A stretch of DNA of 64,000 bases, taken from assembly GCF_037975245.1 (NCBI RefSeq), contig NC_092578.1, positions 16,913,821-16,977,820 of the forward strand. The letters are read 5' to 3'. Below the pieces are notes generated by a model. It made no database searches. It was not told the DNA's origin and was given only the letters and a program-made list of their open reading frames with translations. The stretch is from Apostichopus japonicus. Taxonomy: Eukaryota > Echinodermata > Holothuroidea > Aspidochirotida > Stichopodidae. Shown in pieces: positions 24,893-37,135 of the stretch. Both the position numbers and the translations under genes were made by a program. The number at the start of each line of letters is the position of its first letter. Positions within the stretch are counted from its first letter, which is position 1.

Positions 24893-27800
24893 AAGGAGAC
24901 ACTAAATCCAACCATCACTGTTGGTATTTTTACTATAATATTTATTACAATATTATATTTAATTTCTTTTCTGTAATGAAGACTGGGTTTTGGAAATGCT
25001 GAATTTTTAAATGATTGAACCTCATAATATGACGTAATGAGGACATTGGTTTCAGTGGCAACACTGTTAACATTCTACCTTGAAAATGTAATGAATCAAA
25101 AACAATGAAAAAACAAAACAAAACAAAAGGTGTCGTATCCTATAGTCGATGGCATTACGACATCACAGACTTTTTTGCAAGAATGACAGCTCCCACACAC
25201 GACATTTGTAAACCAGGATATCGCCCAAACCGGAATCAGATTTTTCTTATCTGATTGGGTGCGCTATATTCTTCAAACGGCTTTTCCATCATCTACGTTA
25301 TAAAATTGGTTAGGTATTCATGCCCTTTAGTATGTTTAAACAACACGCGCGCTAAGCAGTAACTTGTCAATTAGCGAAGGAGATGCCGTTGCAACGAGAA
25401 ATGGACGCCTGTTAAGACAACGAATGTAATTAGTATAAGCCGAGTTCGTCGGGAAAAGACAGGTTCTTGAAATCTTTAAAAGTTTTCGAAAAAAAAAGCT
25501 CTCGTTCATTGCATCTGTGTTCGACTTGACAAACAGCCTTATACTTAAGAGAATATTCCGAGAGCAGACCGTGTGGAAATTTAAATGATATTCCATATAT
25601 ATACATACGATATAGGCCTACACTGCGGCATTTAAATGTCACCGTGACCCCTACCGTACGTATATTGCCAGCAAAATATGCTAGCAGGTCAGAGAAATTA
25701 TCATATGATAAAACGTCAGTTTAGTTAAAGGTTTAAGTGAAAGGTTGAAATAATCTTATTTTTCAATGCCTTTTCCGTTCCTCAAATATCTGCGAATTAT
25801 TATCTGCGATAATTTGTCTGAAGGGACAATACATCGACGAGAGTACTGTTGATAACCTTTATCATTTTTTTTTTAGCAAGACTAACTAACGTTCAGGACA
25901 ATACTCGATGACAGATATGATTACAACTATGACAGAAAGTGAAACGATAAAAATAGATGTTACTCATATAGGAGGAAGTCCACATGTTTAGACCCCAATA
26001 TTCTACACCGCTAAACTAGAAAGTCCCAAAGAGTGTTTCGTTTGTAAGAGTAATAATTTCAACACAACAAAATGAAACCGCAGTGGGTTCATGATATATG
26101 TGATATTTGGTTTTTTTTTGTATTGACTGTCCTTCACGTTTTTACTATTCTTTTACTTCACTTTCGTAAATTTTCTTGCTGATTTTTTCCTTTCAATGTG
26201 ATGCAATGTATAATACATTTCGATGTTTGCTTTCAGTATATACTCTGAATTCACGGTTTACGTTTTGAAAGATTTGGTTTCTATGAGGATAGCAAATTTG
26301 CACTTTTTGAAATCTCTTTTCTATGATGATGTAGCAATCTCTAAGTACTGTTGCCAGATCAATGCATTAAAAACAAAATTATAAATTCATATCTTTGTAT
26401 TCAAGATACCGAAATATGTTTTTCAATATTTTTGGGAGCGGGGATATTATAAATAAATTATATAATGGCAATCCACTTCTGTGAAACAGGAATACACATT
26501 TAATGTAAATCCATTGACCGAAACTGGCGACCACAAATCATCCTTAGCCGAATTTAGTACACTAACTGACTATGCTGTACTGTCGTTACATATAACACTT
26601 GTAACGAATTTGTCTCGGAAGTTTCTGAGTGAAGCAAAACGGATTGATTCAACCAGCGTTCGAAAGTTATTGGAAAATGAATAACCTCGTCCTTTCTTCT
26701 ACGTCTAAACTTCCAAAGTTTTCCTCGAAACATTTTTTTTTGCGGTCTTAGTTTAATATTTATTGTTACCAAATGCTCATTTACCTATAGCAAGCATATA
26801 TGGAAATTTCAGTTGTTCTCTGTATATTACTATAGTTGTCCCTATAGTCTATCGTCTACTTCAAGTTGATCATGTTACGATTTCATTCCATATACACACC
26901 CTTATGTCGAGAGGCTGAGACCAGGGAGTTGTTGCTGTGACAACGATAAACGCTCTCCTATAGGTTGGATCCACATGTCATACGCGCCAAACACACTTAC
27001 GCAATACCATCACAACTCACAAACTAGTTTCATGCAGTCATCCGTTTTTTTTAAAGCAAATTACTACAAACTTTCGTTGAGTGTTTCCATCTACTGAGCT
27101 GCTTTATTATAAAGTAACCGACCTTTCTTTACCTGACGTCTCAATTTATGACTAAAATCAAGGACTAATGTTGAAAAAGTCTTACAATACAACTCTGAGC
27201 CAAAGGAAATAATGACGTCATCGCAAACTGGTTACTGTACTTACTCGCTGTAAGTATATAGGCTGCCAATTGAGAAGCAAACCCGGAAGTACGAAACTTG
27301 ATAAGTCACTCTCTAGTTGGATATAGTGGGGAGATTTGTGGAGATTGGTGGGAGAGGGGAGGGGACAGTCGGAGATGGTGGAGAAGTGGGTGTGTGTGTG
27401 GGGGGGGGGGGGGAGTCATAAACATCATGTAGGAGGTAAGCTTGTATTCTCATCGTAACATCTTCAGAAAAAAGAAGGAAAATCATATTTACTGTTTACA
27501 AAGGGTTATATGTGACGCTCACCCCCCCCCCCCCCCGCTCCTCCTCCTGTTACACGTACTTATATGTATGTATATATATACTTTCTTTGTTGTGAGATGA
27601 TTAACTGTTTTCGTCATAACTGAGTATAGTTATGTTAAGCTATACGTCGGCCTTTTGAAGGCCTTAATATTATTGTCACAATAATTTATGCAGAATTGCA
27701 ACACTTCCTGCGGTTACTTCCGCATATATTGGAGAAGCTGAATTTATTTCTCGGTTTTGGGTTCCTATATTTGCTAGCAATCGCATCAATCAGCTTTATC

Positions 27801-29811
27801 AGCTATCTGATGGTTTGTTGCAAATCAAAACCATCATATTCTAAAGATTATATATAGAAATTCATGCTAATACCAACACTGCAAGTTTAAGTCGTTTTAA
27901 ATTTTGGATTGTTTGACCCTCTGCCGACCTATGATTCCGAATAAAAACAATTATTGTCATTTTACGAAAGTTGTTTGTATAATACGATATTTGTCAAAAT
28001 TCTCGTTCTCTCATTACACGCATGATGTATACATAACTTAGGACAAGTAAACAAACCAAACAAACGATTCTAAAACAAACAAAATATGTCCGTTTCATAT
28101 ATATATTTATATATATATTCATTGTTATTTCATTGACAAAGAAGCATTTCATATTTATTTTTATTAAACATGGCACATGAGAGTTTAAAATAATGATTAG
28201 ATTCTGTTGTTATATTCACAAAAAACAAAACATACCAAAATATTTTTCCGTGACCGATTTATGAAGCTGCTAAGTAATTGACCAAAACACCGGTATAACA
28301 TTAACTGATGAACCATATCCACACCTATAATGTAGGAAGAAAAAAGCCCAGTACCTCCGATATGATGTACAATGTCTTCTCGAGTATATACTGATAACAA
28401 TCAAAAATAGATATTTCGAGGCTAAAAATAAGCAACCATTTGGATACATTCTTATAAACATTTACATATCTAGTCAGAATATATAATAATGGAACAATAA
28501 TGTACTCTATTCCACATTTTTCATGTTTGATTTGTTAAAGCTACAAGTTTCGATTCGGTTGAGATTCTTCTGCCTATACAATTTCTCTGACGTCACAACG
28601 AGAAAACGCCATATTGAAAAGATATGTCCGAAAATAAAATTGATTGCATGAAAAGTACAGTCATCCTGTTTTCAGAACTCAAATGAAACTTTATCGATAC
28701 CTTAATAGTTTTCAATCTAAAGATATTGGCTATTGATAATTGTACCGGGTAGATTGAAATATCTGATAACATTTTTTTTTAGCAGTTGCCTGAAACTAAA
28801 ATGCCAATTATTTTACAAACTGAACTTAAGAATTCTAAATATTCGACGGTTCTTTTAATTAAAATTCTCAAAGCGTTCGTTTTTCTCTTGTGTCGTTTTC
28901 TGTGTTTTTGTGTGCATGTTTGTTAAAGGGTTTGTTAATTCCTGGTGGAAATTTGCCAGTTTTCTGAATAGAAGTTTTTCTTGGATAATTATAAAAGGAA
29001 CTTTGATAAATTGAATCATTTGTAATCTTTAACGTGTATCTCGCAAGCTTAAGGTATTTATATACCACGGTGTACCAGGGAACAAATTAAAAACACCATG
29101 CAAATACCGTACCTTAAAATATGGCAAGAAAATGATAATCTTGGCAAAAATCTCCCTTTTCATAAACTCGAAAATCAGTTTATGAGATAACAGTCCATCG
29201 ATTTTTAGTCATTCGAATCAACCAACATGCATCGTTCAGTTAATACTAAGATATAATAATGAAATTTACGATATTCCGCTCATAACTATTAAAGGCGAAA
29301 TTAAATTTACGTGCGATATGGATATTACAGTATAATGATGACTCTGTTAGTATAATACCTTTGTACGTTTTCTTTTGTTTCGTTATGTTTGGAATATCTC
29401 AAAGTAAGAAAGAATTTCAAGGTGTCGGCTGACGTTAAAAATGGCTCTTTGCCAGATTGACAGCTCGAATCTAACCCATCATCATCATCATCCATTTAAT
29501 CCACAAATACGTTTTATATTAGCAATACAATCCATGAATTGATCAAGATCAGCAGTATTGCATACACATTTTATCATAAATATTAACATTTTCCAAAAGA
29601 TTCCATCCCCCTCCCCCCGACCACCTCTGTTCAACTCCTTCCGCTTATTCCCAGGCGTTGATGAATGGTTAATTAAACAGTGAGATGTCTAAATGAAGGA
29701 GTATAATGCTCCAAGGAAGGCCGTAAAATTGAATTTTGTAAAAGTTTAAACATGAGCGACCATTTTTTAGAATAATTCCATCCTTCATCCATCTCACGAC
29801 AGCCTTTATCC

Positions 29812-29816
<5 letters not shown>
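24893..29816. other. Gene-poor stretch
   Basis: About 4.9 kb with no supportable gene. It includes a purine-rich G-run block at 27330-27415, a poly-C run near 27523, TGACGTCA at 27213-27220 and 28588-28595, and a diverged GGGAGTT palindrome near 26931. A CATCATCATCATC run lies at about 29480. Confidence 0.5.

Positions 29817-29843
<27 letters not shown>
29817..29843. repeat. (TA)n microsatellite
   Basis: A 27-bp pure TA run. Confidence 0.9.
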
Positions 29844-30521
29844 GAATTGGTTGCGTTTGATTGTGTTCTGTTTTACGTACACATGAATGGCATCACTATA
29901 CCACCAAACCCAGTTGAATTACCCAGTAAACAGAAAACAGGTGACAAGGCTGTGGAATTGGAGAAGGGACTTGGACTGTGCCTTTGTTGGGCCGAGAAGG
30001 GACGGTGTAGAAATGGGGGAGGGGTAGTGATGAAAGCTAGGGATGGGACAGCTATTGTGAATTTCATCGAGAACATATTTTCTGATGATTAAATGACACG
30101 TTTTGCAGAAGAAGACGTTTCACATTGAAAATTTTTGGTGCAACGAGGTATAAAGGACTTCTTTTTAAGAGATGGATTGAACTAGTTGACTAGCAGCTCC
30201 CCTGCACGACACCCTAACTCTCGACATCTTGCCCAGTCCGAGGCAACTTTTCCTGGAGTAGTGCTCCCCGCCCCACCTCAGCTCCGCCCATGCCTTCCCG
30301 GCTGTAGCTGAGCTATATCGGCACTTAGTTATATCATACGCAACATTCTGAAATTGAAAATTAGAATCAGTCACCTAAGGCGTTTACTGCATTATTAGTC
30401 TTACATAGATATATACACAAACTTTGTACATTGTAGTATGCAATAATACTTTTATAAACACATTTTAGGAACTGTTAACATAGTAAGAAAATAGTAGTAC
30501 AACCGATATGTTGTAGACGTA

Positions 30522-30549
30522 CCAGGGAGTTTCCATAGCAACTCCCTGG
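30522..30549. repeat. Palindrome CCAGGGAGTT-8-AACTCCCTGG
   Basis: Perfect 10-bp inverted arms (30522-30531 and 30540-30549) around TCCATAGC. It lies about 320 bp downstream of the receptor stop codon, that is, in or near its 3' untranslated region. Related to the palindrome at 7316. Confidence 0.85.
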
Positions 30550-30865
30550 ACGTACAGAAGGATTATAACATAGCCAAAAGGAAGGAAAACTCAACTTAGT
30601 GGAGTAAAAAGAGAAAAAAAAAACCTGACAAGAGTACTGCTCCAAGTCCGTTCGCAATTGCATCTTTATGCTTTTCGAATGGTTGATGAATCCACGTATA
30701 CAGGGTTGAGGTACTCTTGCTCCAACCAGAAATGCTCATATTGTGAAGTAAGTCGGTAAATGAGAATCTAAATACCGACAGTCTCTTAATTCCCAGTTTT
30801 GGAGACAGTAAAATCTAAATCCTCTCTTCGCAAGACAAAAACAAAAGACAAATTGGAATCTGCAA

Positions 30866-32524
30866 TTATTTCCTCAGTATAGCTTTCAGTGCTTTTGACG
30901 GTCCTGGAATCTTCGATAAGTTACATCTGAGCATAGGCTGTATTACAGCATGAAATGTGGGATGCTTTATTGCGTATATAAGCGGGTTTATGGTGTGACT
31001 TAACGACAAAAGAACGGCGGAGTAAGGCAATAGTTGCTCTAAAGATGGAATGACAAGAAATATAACATACTGAGATACACAAATCAGAAAGGCACAAACA
31101 ACGACGAAAAGATTCTTGGTGATTCGTATTTGACGGCGATTTAATCGAACCTGCATACATTTGACTCTCTCCGATGTTGACGATACCGAACTGCTGCGAC
31201 CGAAGAACGACTTATGGACGAGTTCGGATATCCTTCGTCGGTTAGTGGCAATATGAGTTGGCGATGCAGAGGACGAGTTTCTTTCTTTCTTGTAAAGCGT
31301 CCTTGCCTCGTTATTATTCTTGTTTGAACATTCACCGTTAATCTCAACACCGGAGTTTGGCCTATCATTCTCTTCAGTTTCGATATTCGCGCCTTCTGTA
31401 GATCCGGAATGACCGATATCATCGTTGACATTTGTAGTATTGGCAACGCTTGCTAATTCAGCATTTTCAGAAATTGCACATAAATTGGGTTTGACTTTTC
31501 TCTCCGTAGATTCCGAACTTTCCGATAATTCTTCATTTTCATGACTGGTTTGTATATCGTCTTCATCGACACAACAATCCATATCTTCGTCTTCTATAAT
31601 CTCTTTAGTGAAACTCTCTTTAGTAAAACTCTCGTTGGTGACACCGTTGGAAGTAATGGCGGATTCGCTCACTGAATGAGACATCTGTCTCCAGACCGGT
31701 TTGGGATTATGCAAGACGGTTTCAACGGCGACATCGTCCATGTTGACAATACGCGTCATCACGGACACCGATCGATTGGGACCATCTTCGTTACTAAATC
31801 TTTGCGACGTCGAGGAATCGGACCCTTTACGTTCGGTGGAATACAAGTGCATCATTTCGTTGGAATGTCTTTTGATGAAAAGGAAAAATTTACAATAAAA
31901 GATGACGACTATCACCAAACAGACAACATCTACGACTACTGCCCTAAGGGACGCCACAAATAATGCCTTATGGTCATTGACATCAAGGCTGCATATGCGA
32001 TACTTGCTGTTATAGCCGAACGCGATATATCCACTAAAGTGAGTGGCTAATGGGATGATGCTTGAGTAAGTCCAAATCAAAACAAGTATAAACACGATCC
32101 TCTTGGGACTAAACAGTTTACGATAGGCAGAAACCGGTCGGCTGACTCTCCAGTATCGATTTATCGCGATAACCGCATGGTTGATGATGCTACTTGACAC
32201 GAACACGTAAACTAGAATACCGACCATCGCGCACAGCTGTTTGGGCAATAGTTCTTCATTTTCCGTGAGTACGTTCTGCACGAAAAAGGGAGACAGTGTT
32301 GAACTCAGAAGATCCGACACAGCCAGGTTGATGACAAATACATTGGTGATATTTTGCAGTCTCTCCGAGAGGACGAATGCGATAATAACGATGGCGTTAC
32401 CAATTAAACCAGAGAGTCCGATGAACAGGAGCAAGGCACCAACGATCTTCCTCTGCACTGGATCTTCGAATTTCCAATCCGTATTGTTCGTCGGCGCGAT
32501 TGTGGACGAAATGTAATCAGTCAT
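30866..32524 (-). CDS. Rhodopsin-family (class A) G-protein-coupled receptor, orphan
   Basis: A complete intronless coding exon of 552 residues encodes a seven-helix plasma-membrane receptor expected to couple an extracellular ligand to heterotrimeric G proteins. Visible landmarks: N-terminal glycosylation site N13-N-T; TM1 about 28-53 with N43; TM2 61-85 with NLAVSD (D71); C98 at the start of TM3, pairing presumably with C178 in the second extracellular loop; N122-R-Y in place of DRY; W151 in TM4; TM5 about 188-217 without the usual proline; a third intracellular loop of about 250 residues (218-468), rich in Ser, Thr, Asn, Asp and Glu; TM6 471-493 lacking CWxP; TM7 ending in N513-PLIY. A basic tail with C534 follows. 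The start is firm: an in-frame TAA lies 9 bases upstream. NRY occurs in melatonin and Tre1/moody/GPR84-like receptors, but TM6 fits none well. The ligand is unknown. Confidence 0.95.
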   Translation of the reverse strand: MTDYISSTIAPTNNTDWKFEDPVQRKIVGALLLFIGLSGLIGNAIVIIAFVLSERLQNITNVFVINLAVSDLLSSTLSPFFVQNVLTENEELLPKQLCAMVGILVYVFVSSSIINHAVIAINRYWRVSRPVSAYRKLFSPKRIVFILVLIWTYSSIIPLATHFSGYIAFGYNSKYRICSLDVNDHKALFVASLRAVVVDVVCLVIVVIFYCKFFLFIKRHSNEMMHLYSTERKGSDSSTSQRFSNEDGPNRSVSVMTRIVNMDDVAVETVLHNPKPVWRQMSHSVSESAITSNGVTNESFTKESFTKEIIEDEDMDCCVDEDDIQTSHENEELSESSESTERKVKPNLCAISENAELASVANTTNVNDDIGHSGSTEGANIETEENDRPNSGVEINGECSNKNNNEARTLYKKERNSSSASPTHIATNRRRISELVHKSFFGRSSSVSSTSERVKCMQVRLNRRQIRITKNLFVVVCAFLICVSQYVIFLVIPSLEQLLPYSAVLLSLSHTINPLIYAIKHPTFHAVIQPMLRCNLSKIPGPSKALKAILRK

Positions 32525-32576
32525 GTCGAGTTAGTAGCTCAGGGAATGCTAATTTTTGTAAGCATTTTACGATGAA

Positions 32577-32605
32577 ATCTAAAAAAAAATTAAAGAAAGG
32601 AAAAA
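32577..32605 (-). other. Putative 3' splice site in the receptor 5' UTR
   Basis: Reading the minus strand, a long pyrimidine run ending TTTTTTTTTAG lies 54 bases upstream of the receptor ATG (AG at 32580-32579). It looks like a good acceptor, so the coding exon may be joined to a non-coding first exon further right. This is inference; no matching donor was assigned. Confidence 0.4.
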
Positions 32606-32863
32606 TTGAAAACCAAAGTAACGTAACAAATGGATCCAATAATTACGGCGAATCATATAATGTATTTCCACGGAACAAAAATCGATAGAATGCGTCTTCA
32701 GACGTACATACTGTAAATTCTGAAGAACTGAAAAGTCACTCTTTGGTGGTGAGGCATTTGGGGTTCGAATTCCAATGTTTCCCAAAAGTGAAATTCTACT
32801 AATATAGCTTCAAAGAGAACAACGGTTTTTTTTTTTGGTTTCAGAGCTGTATATAACGTTTGA

Positions 32864-32871
32864 TGACGTCA
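32864..32871. promoter_or_regulatory. CRE-type palindrome TGACGTCA upstream of the receptor
   Basis: An exact full cAMP-response element palindrome lies about 340 bp upstream of the receptor ATG. CREB/ATF factors bind this 8-mer. The word is, however, over-represented across the whole window, so position alone does not prove regulation. Confidence 0.35.
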
Positions 32872-33000
32872 CCCTTTGTTATGTGCTACAATTTACATTT
32901 TGAAAGTGTGACCATTCTATAATCACGCAAAGAATGCGCACTCTTTGGAATTAACGTGTAAATATGTATAGTACCAGTTCAGCGAAATAATAGTTGAATA

Positions 33001-33017
33001 TATAGATATAGATATAT

Positions 33018-33064
<47 letters not shown>
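33001..33064. repeat. (TA)n microsatellite
   Basis: TATAGATATAGATATATA grading into pure TA, with a single AA interruption near 33030. Confidence 0.95.
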
Positions 33065-33065
<1 letters not shown>

Positions 33066-33261
33066 GTACACTTTAATACGTTTGTACAACGAATCCGATT
33101 TTTACATCATGAATTACTTATCCTGGATTACTGGATATTGTTTCATGACTATTGCCACAGTCAGGCCGTGACTAAGTTTTCTGAAAATTGTCAGTGTGCA
33201 AAGTACAAAGTTGTTTTATACGTCACTTTCTTTCAGTTTCCTGACAATCTTGCCCATAGCC

Positions 33262-33430
33262 ACAAGTCAAACTCGTAGTACGAGTACGACAGCGTGAGTA
33301 CGAATGCTTGCAAAGCTCTACGTGTGAGTATACATTACACTATATTCTCCTCATTGTCCCGAGCACTAGTACAAATCCATGCCAAAGTGCTGAATACAGA
33401 CTGCGACTAAGCATTAACCTACAAGTCAGC
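33262..33430. repeat. Dispersed GAGTAC-rich repeat, copy 3
   Basis: Starts with TACGAGTACGACAGCGTGAG and includes ACTAGTACAAATCCAT and CTGCGACTAAGCATTAAC, which line up loosely with the 34.7-kb copy (CGAATACAAATCCAT; TGCGAGTACCGACTCA). Diverged. Confidence 0.45.
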
Positions 33431-33825
33431 CTAGTTACAGTGCGTCTCCATGGCAACCACGGTACTGTACCAGACTTCATACATGCGCCTACTTGTTTAC
33501 GCGGTACCGTTTACAGAGTGCTTTCCATATTGGATAGACATCTAAAATAGCTTATTACAACCACTGTATGATGGTCACTGTAGTCATAGCTAAACTATCA
33601 GACAATTACCACTCGGTGTGAGTTTTTCTTTTCCTAAGACATGTTGGTATCATTTCTGGTGAATACATTTGGGTTAGTTTGGTATTTGTCTGATAAATAA
33701 TTCTCGATGTGTTAACGCCAACCAAAATACACTGGAGGATAAAATATGGTGTCATTCAAGTTACATGCTTGCATTGTTGTAACGAGACATAAAGTGACTC
33801 GAACAAGCTCACCAAGTTTCCTCCT

Positions 33826-33873
33826 TCCCTCCCACCCCAACCCCACCCCAACCCCACCCAACCCCACCCCACA
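33826..33873. repeat. CCCCAACCCCAC simple repeat
   Basis: Pyrimidine-biased C-rich tandem words, four to five copies of CCAACCCCAC. Confidence 0.85.
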
Positions 33874-34669
33874 CAGAGTTAATACAGTTACTCGAGAAGG
33901 ACTGTCTCGAGTCCAAACAGATTACCTATAACCCAAAATGATTCGTTAACTCTGATCATGCCACTGCATTGATTTGACCGCGGTATATACGTAGAAAGGG
34001 TTGAAGGCAAACGCAAAAAAATAACACATGTAAAGACTAAATCTTTCGAAGGAAGGAAGGATATTTCGCTAATATCTTTGTGGCAGGCAGTTGTTTATCT
34101 CAAATAGCCCTATCCTATAGATAAAATAAATGGTGGGTTGTTTTTTTTATAATTTTTTTAATGCATATATACAGAGAGCGTTGGAAGGCCAACAACCTAT
34201 TATTATCTTTTATGTTTGCTTGTGTTTTCAGTTGATCATTATCAATATAAGGCTAATTTTCGCAAATATATATAAATATATATATAGAGATTGTAGATAT
34301 TTTCGTGATTAAAAATAATTCTACTTGAATACAAATCCCAGATTTAACCTTGGTAAACGTGATAAATCCCATTGTTGACGCACTATTCAGCAAAATCGCA
34401 TTGTCATTGCCATCCGTGTGCGACGAAGCGCAGATAGTCAAATAATTATCTATAGGGTGCTTTTCCCAGCTCAATCTGCATACGTGGCAAGAGTGCTTGC
34501 GAGGTTAAAACCCGTTCATAGAGGGGACAGCACATGCAGTCAACGGGATGGGTCGGAGTATAGTAAGGGGTGGGGGTGGGGTGTTGTCAGGGGAGGGGGA
34601 GGGTGGTGTCAGGCTGCTCTCTATAGTATATGCCTACGGTTACAAGTAAAGTTACCCATGTACAGTGAG
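33874..34669. other. No supported gene
   Basis: Unique AT-rich sequence, with a G-rich patch (GGGGTGGGGGTGGGGTG) at about 34565-34615. No coding evidence. Confidence 0.5.
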
Positions 34670-34850
34670 GACGAATGTAAGTCCAAGGGTACTTATCCCG
34701 AGTATACGAATCCCTTCATTTTTAACAGTTATCTATATACTATATTTCAAAATGCTCCGAGGACAAGCACGAATACAAATCCATAAGTATAGGTGAGATA
34801 TGCAAGCTGTATGCGAGTACCGACTCATTGCAAGTCTGTCTCAATTTCTT
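34670..34850. repeat. Dispersed GAGTAC-rich repeat, copy 4
   Basis: Contains CCGAGTATACGAATCCC, CGAATACAAATCCATAAG and TGCGAGTACCGACTCA. The last is nearly identical to the segment at about 20840. Confidence 0.55.
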
Positions 34851-34911
34851 AGTTCGCGAAGCGGCTTATTACTTGAAGTAATGCCTTTCCTAACTTCCAG
34901 TGAGTCAGCTC

Positions 34912-35453
34912 CCCTTCCCATTACCCCTGTTAAACCCCTCTAATTGCCCCAGCTAAATCTTTCCCCTACCACAGCTAAACCCTTCCCTTACCCCAGCTAA
35001 ATCCTTCAGTTACCGCAGCTTTACTCTCCTCTTAACCCTTCCCGTATCCTTACCCCAGCTTAACGCCTTCGGTACCCCAGTAAGCCCTCACTTACCCCAG
35101 TCAAACCCTTCTCTTAATCCAGCTTAACCCTTCCCTTATCCCAACTAAACTCTCCCTTTTACCCCAGATAAACCTTTCCTCACCCCAGCTTAACCTTCAG
35201 TTACCCCAGCTAAATCCTTGCCTTAACCCAGCTAAACCCTTCAGTTACCGCAGTTTTTTTTACCCCAGCTTAACCCTTCCCTTATACTAACTAAACCCTT
35301 CCTTTTACCACTGCTTAACCCTTCCCTTATACCAACGAAACCCTTCCCTTACCCCGGCTTAACCCTTCCCTTATCCTAACTAAAACCTTCCCTTACCCCA
35401 ACTTAACCCTTCCCTTATCCTAATTAAGCCCTTCCTTTATTCCCCAGCTAAAC
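34912..35453. repeat. 22-bp minisatellite TTACCCCAGCTAAACCCTTC
   Basis: About 24 imperfect copies of a 22-bp unit, TTACCCCAGCTAAACCCTTC plus CC, with alternating CTTAACCC and CAACTAAAC variants. The array ends where a hAT MITE has inserted at 35454; one partial unit (TGCTAAACCC) follows it. Confidence 0.92.
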
Positions 35454-35753
35454 CAGGCGCGTAGCCAAGGGGGGGGGGGCGAAGGGGGTAGCCGCCCCCC
35501 TTGAGCATATATTTTTTAATGTTTTTATGATATCGCTAGTAATTTCAAAAGAGAAAATGCTAAGATGCAACTTACAAGGCCTGGGAAGTGCCATTTCCAG
35601 CGATCTGGGAGGCATTTTCAGCCAAAATTTTCTTGTGCGCTTCGCGCCAATCATGATGGCGCTACGCTTGGATAGTTTGCAATGCCGTATCTACGGCTCA
35701 GAGTTTGCCTACATTTTCGCCCCTCCCTGGGCAAATTCCTGGTTACGCGCCTG
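35454..35753 (+). mobile_element. hAT-type MITE, family C, intact copy
   Basis: A 300-bp element with terminal inverted repeats CAGGCGCGTAGCCA and CAGGCGCGTAACCA (right end read in reverse). The flanking 8-mers AGCTAAAC (35446-35453) and TGCTAAAC (35754-35761) match at seven of eight positions and both derive from the host minisatellite. The interior shares segments with family B (TGGCGCT.CGCTT.GATAGT) and with the truncated copy at 23.7 kb. Non-coding. Confidence 0.88.
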
Positions 35754-35761
35754 TGCTAAAC

Positions 35762-37134
35762 CCATTTGACTGTATCTGTATTATTGACAGGCTGTAGTAC
35801 TTCTACAATCCTAAGTATATACGCAGTCTCTATGTAGTTGTAACAAATCGATGTTATGTTCACGAAGTCAACAGGTTGGAATCAACACAAAGAAGTTGGC
35901 ATATTCCAACCGAGAGCTAAACAATGGCGTAAAAACCTATTGTTCTCAACGAAACAAACTACCATCGGCACGTTTGTCTGTTAAAATAGTTTTGGGTAAA
36001 CATGTTTGGTGTTTTTGCAAAATTTCTTTCATAAACAGTTTTAAATTTGCGCTTAAAGCAGTCTCTTTGAATTTACAGCATAAATTCTTGCCCTGTCTTT
36101 ATATATTTATACAGGACGTTTTTCACGTCATTTTGTTAAATAACCAGCATACATGTAATGAGTTTAAGACTGTACACTGGTAACGTGAATATGAATATAT
36201 GAATATCTGAATATATGAATATGTGATTAAATATATATTACACGGAAAGGAAACTACTATTATACAATTTTGATAATTAAGGGCCAAGTACCGCTTTAAA
36301 TCGATTGTAGGAACTGTACTAGGTGAATTCGACGAATCATTACAAACAGCTTTTATGATTCACAACTCGAAAACAAGTTTAAATCAAACGTTAGGGTAAA
36401 ATTGTGCACTGATGCAAGCAAGTCATAGCAGCGTGAATTTCATATCAATATGTTAAAAGAGATATTCCTTCGTCTGTTCCCTCCCAACGTACACCAAGTG
36501 TGTCAGGTAACGTATACATTGTAACTGAATGTCGAGAAAAAAAAACTGCTCTTGTAAGTTTCTTACTTTATTGATGGCAGGAGTTTTCGATCAGAAATTC
36601 ATGTTTTTTTCCAACCACTGAGCAACATAAGGCTACATTCTATATTGCCATACTCAAAATCCTAAAGACAGTGAATTCCATCATATAAAAGCATGGATGA
36701 AAGTGAAACGAGAAGACATGCAATTTTCTTTAAGCAAAGTGGCTTACTACCATCTGTAAATTACACAGGGAAGCCGTTTATTGCCGTGGTGCAATCGGGG
36801 CATGAATGAAAAACAGATTTCCTTTTCAATTCTTTTTAGAGTTTTGCAAGGTTGTACGTATTATCTTCATTTAACTGGTCAAATTTGGTTAGGTTGCACG
36901 ATACCGTGTCCTGCGATCTGTTAGATAGTTACATTTACCACGCATTTTGCACTGCTATATCGGTAGTAGTTTTGATTTATCCTTCCAATAATTGCCTACC
37001 ACCCCACCCCATCCCCTCTCCCCTCGAGAAATCCCTGTGTTCGCCACTGCAGACTTGACAGAAAACATGACCATCAGTAGTACCATCAAGAGCATGTGCT
37101 ATTGATGTTATTCCTTACTATATAGGCTTTATGT
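35762..37134. other. No supported gene
   Basis: AT-rich. A small GAATATATGAATAT repeat lies at 36187-36232. No coding signal recognised. Confidence 0.5.
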
Positions 37135-37135
37135 C

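Noticed and set aside
30921-31963. Extra frames overlapping the receptor
   Set aside because: Shadows of the receptor reading frame; no independent motifs.
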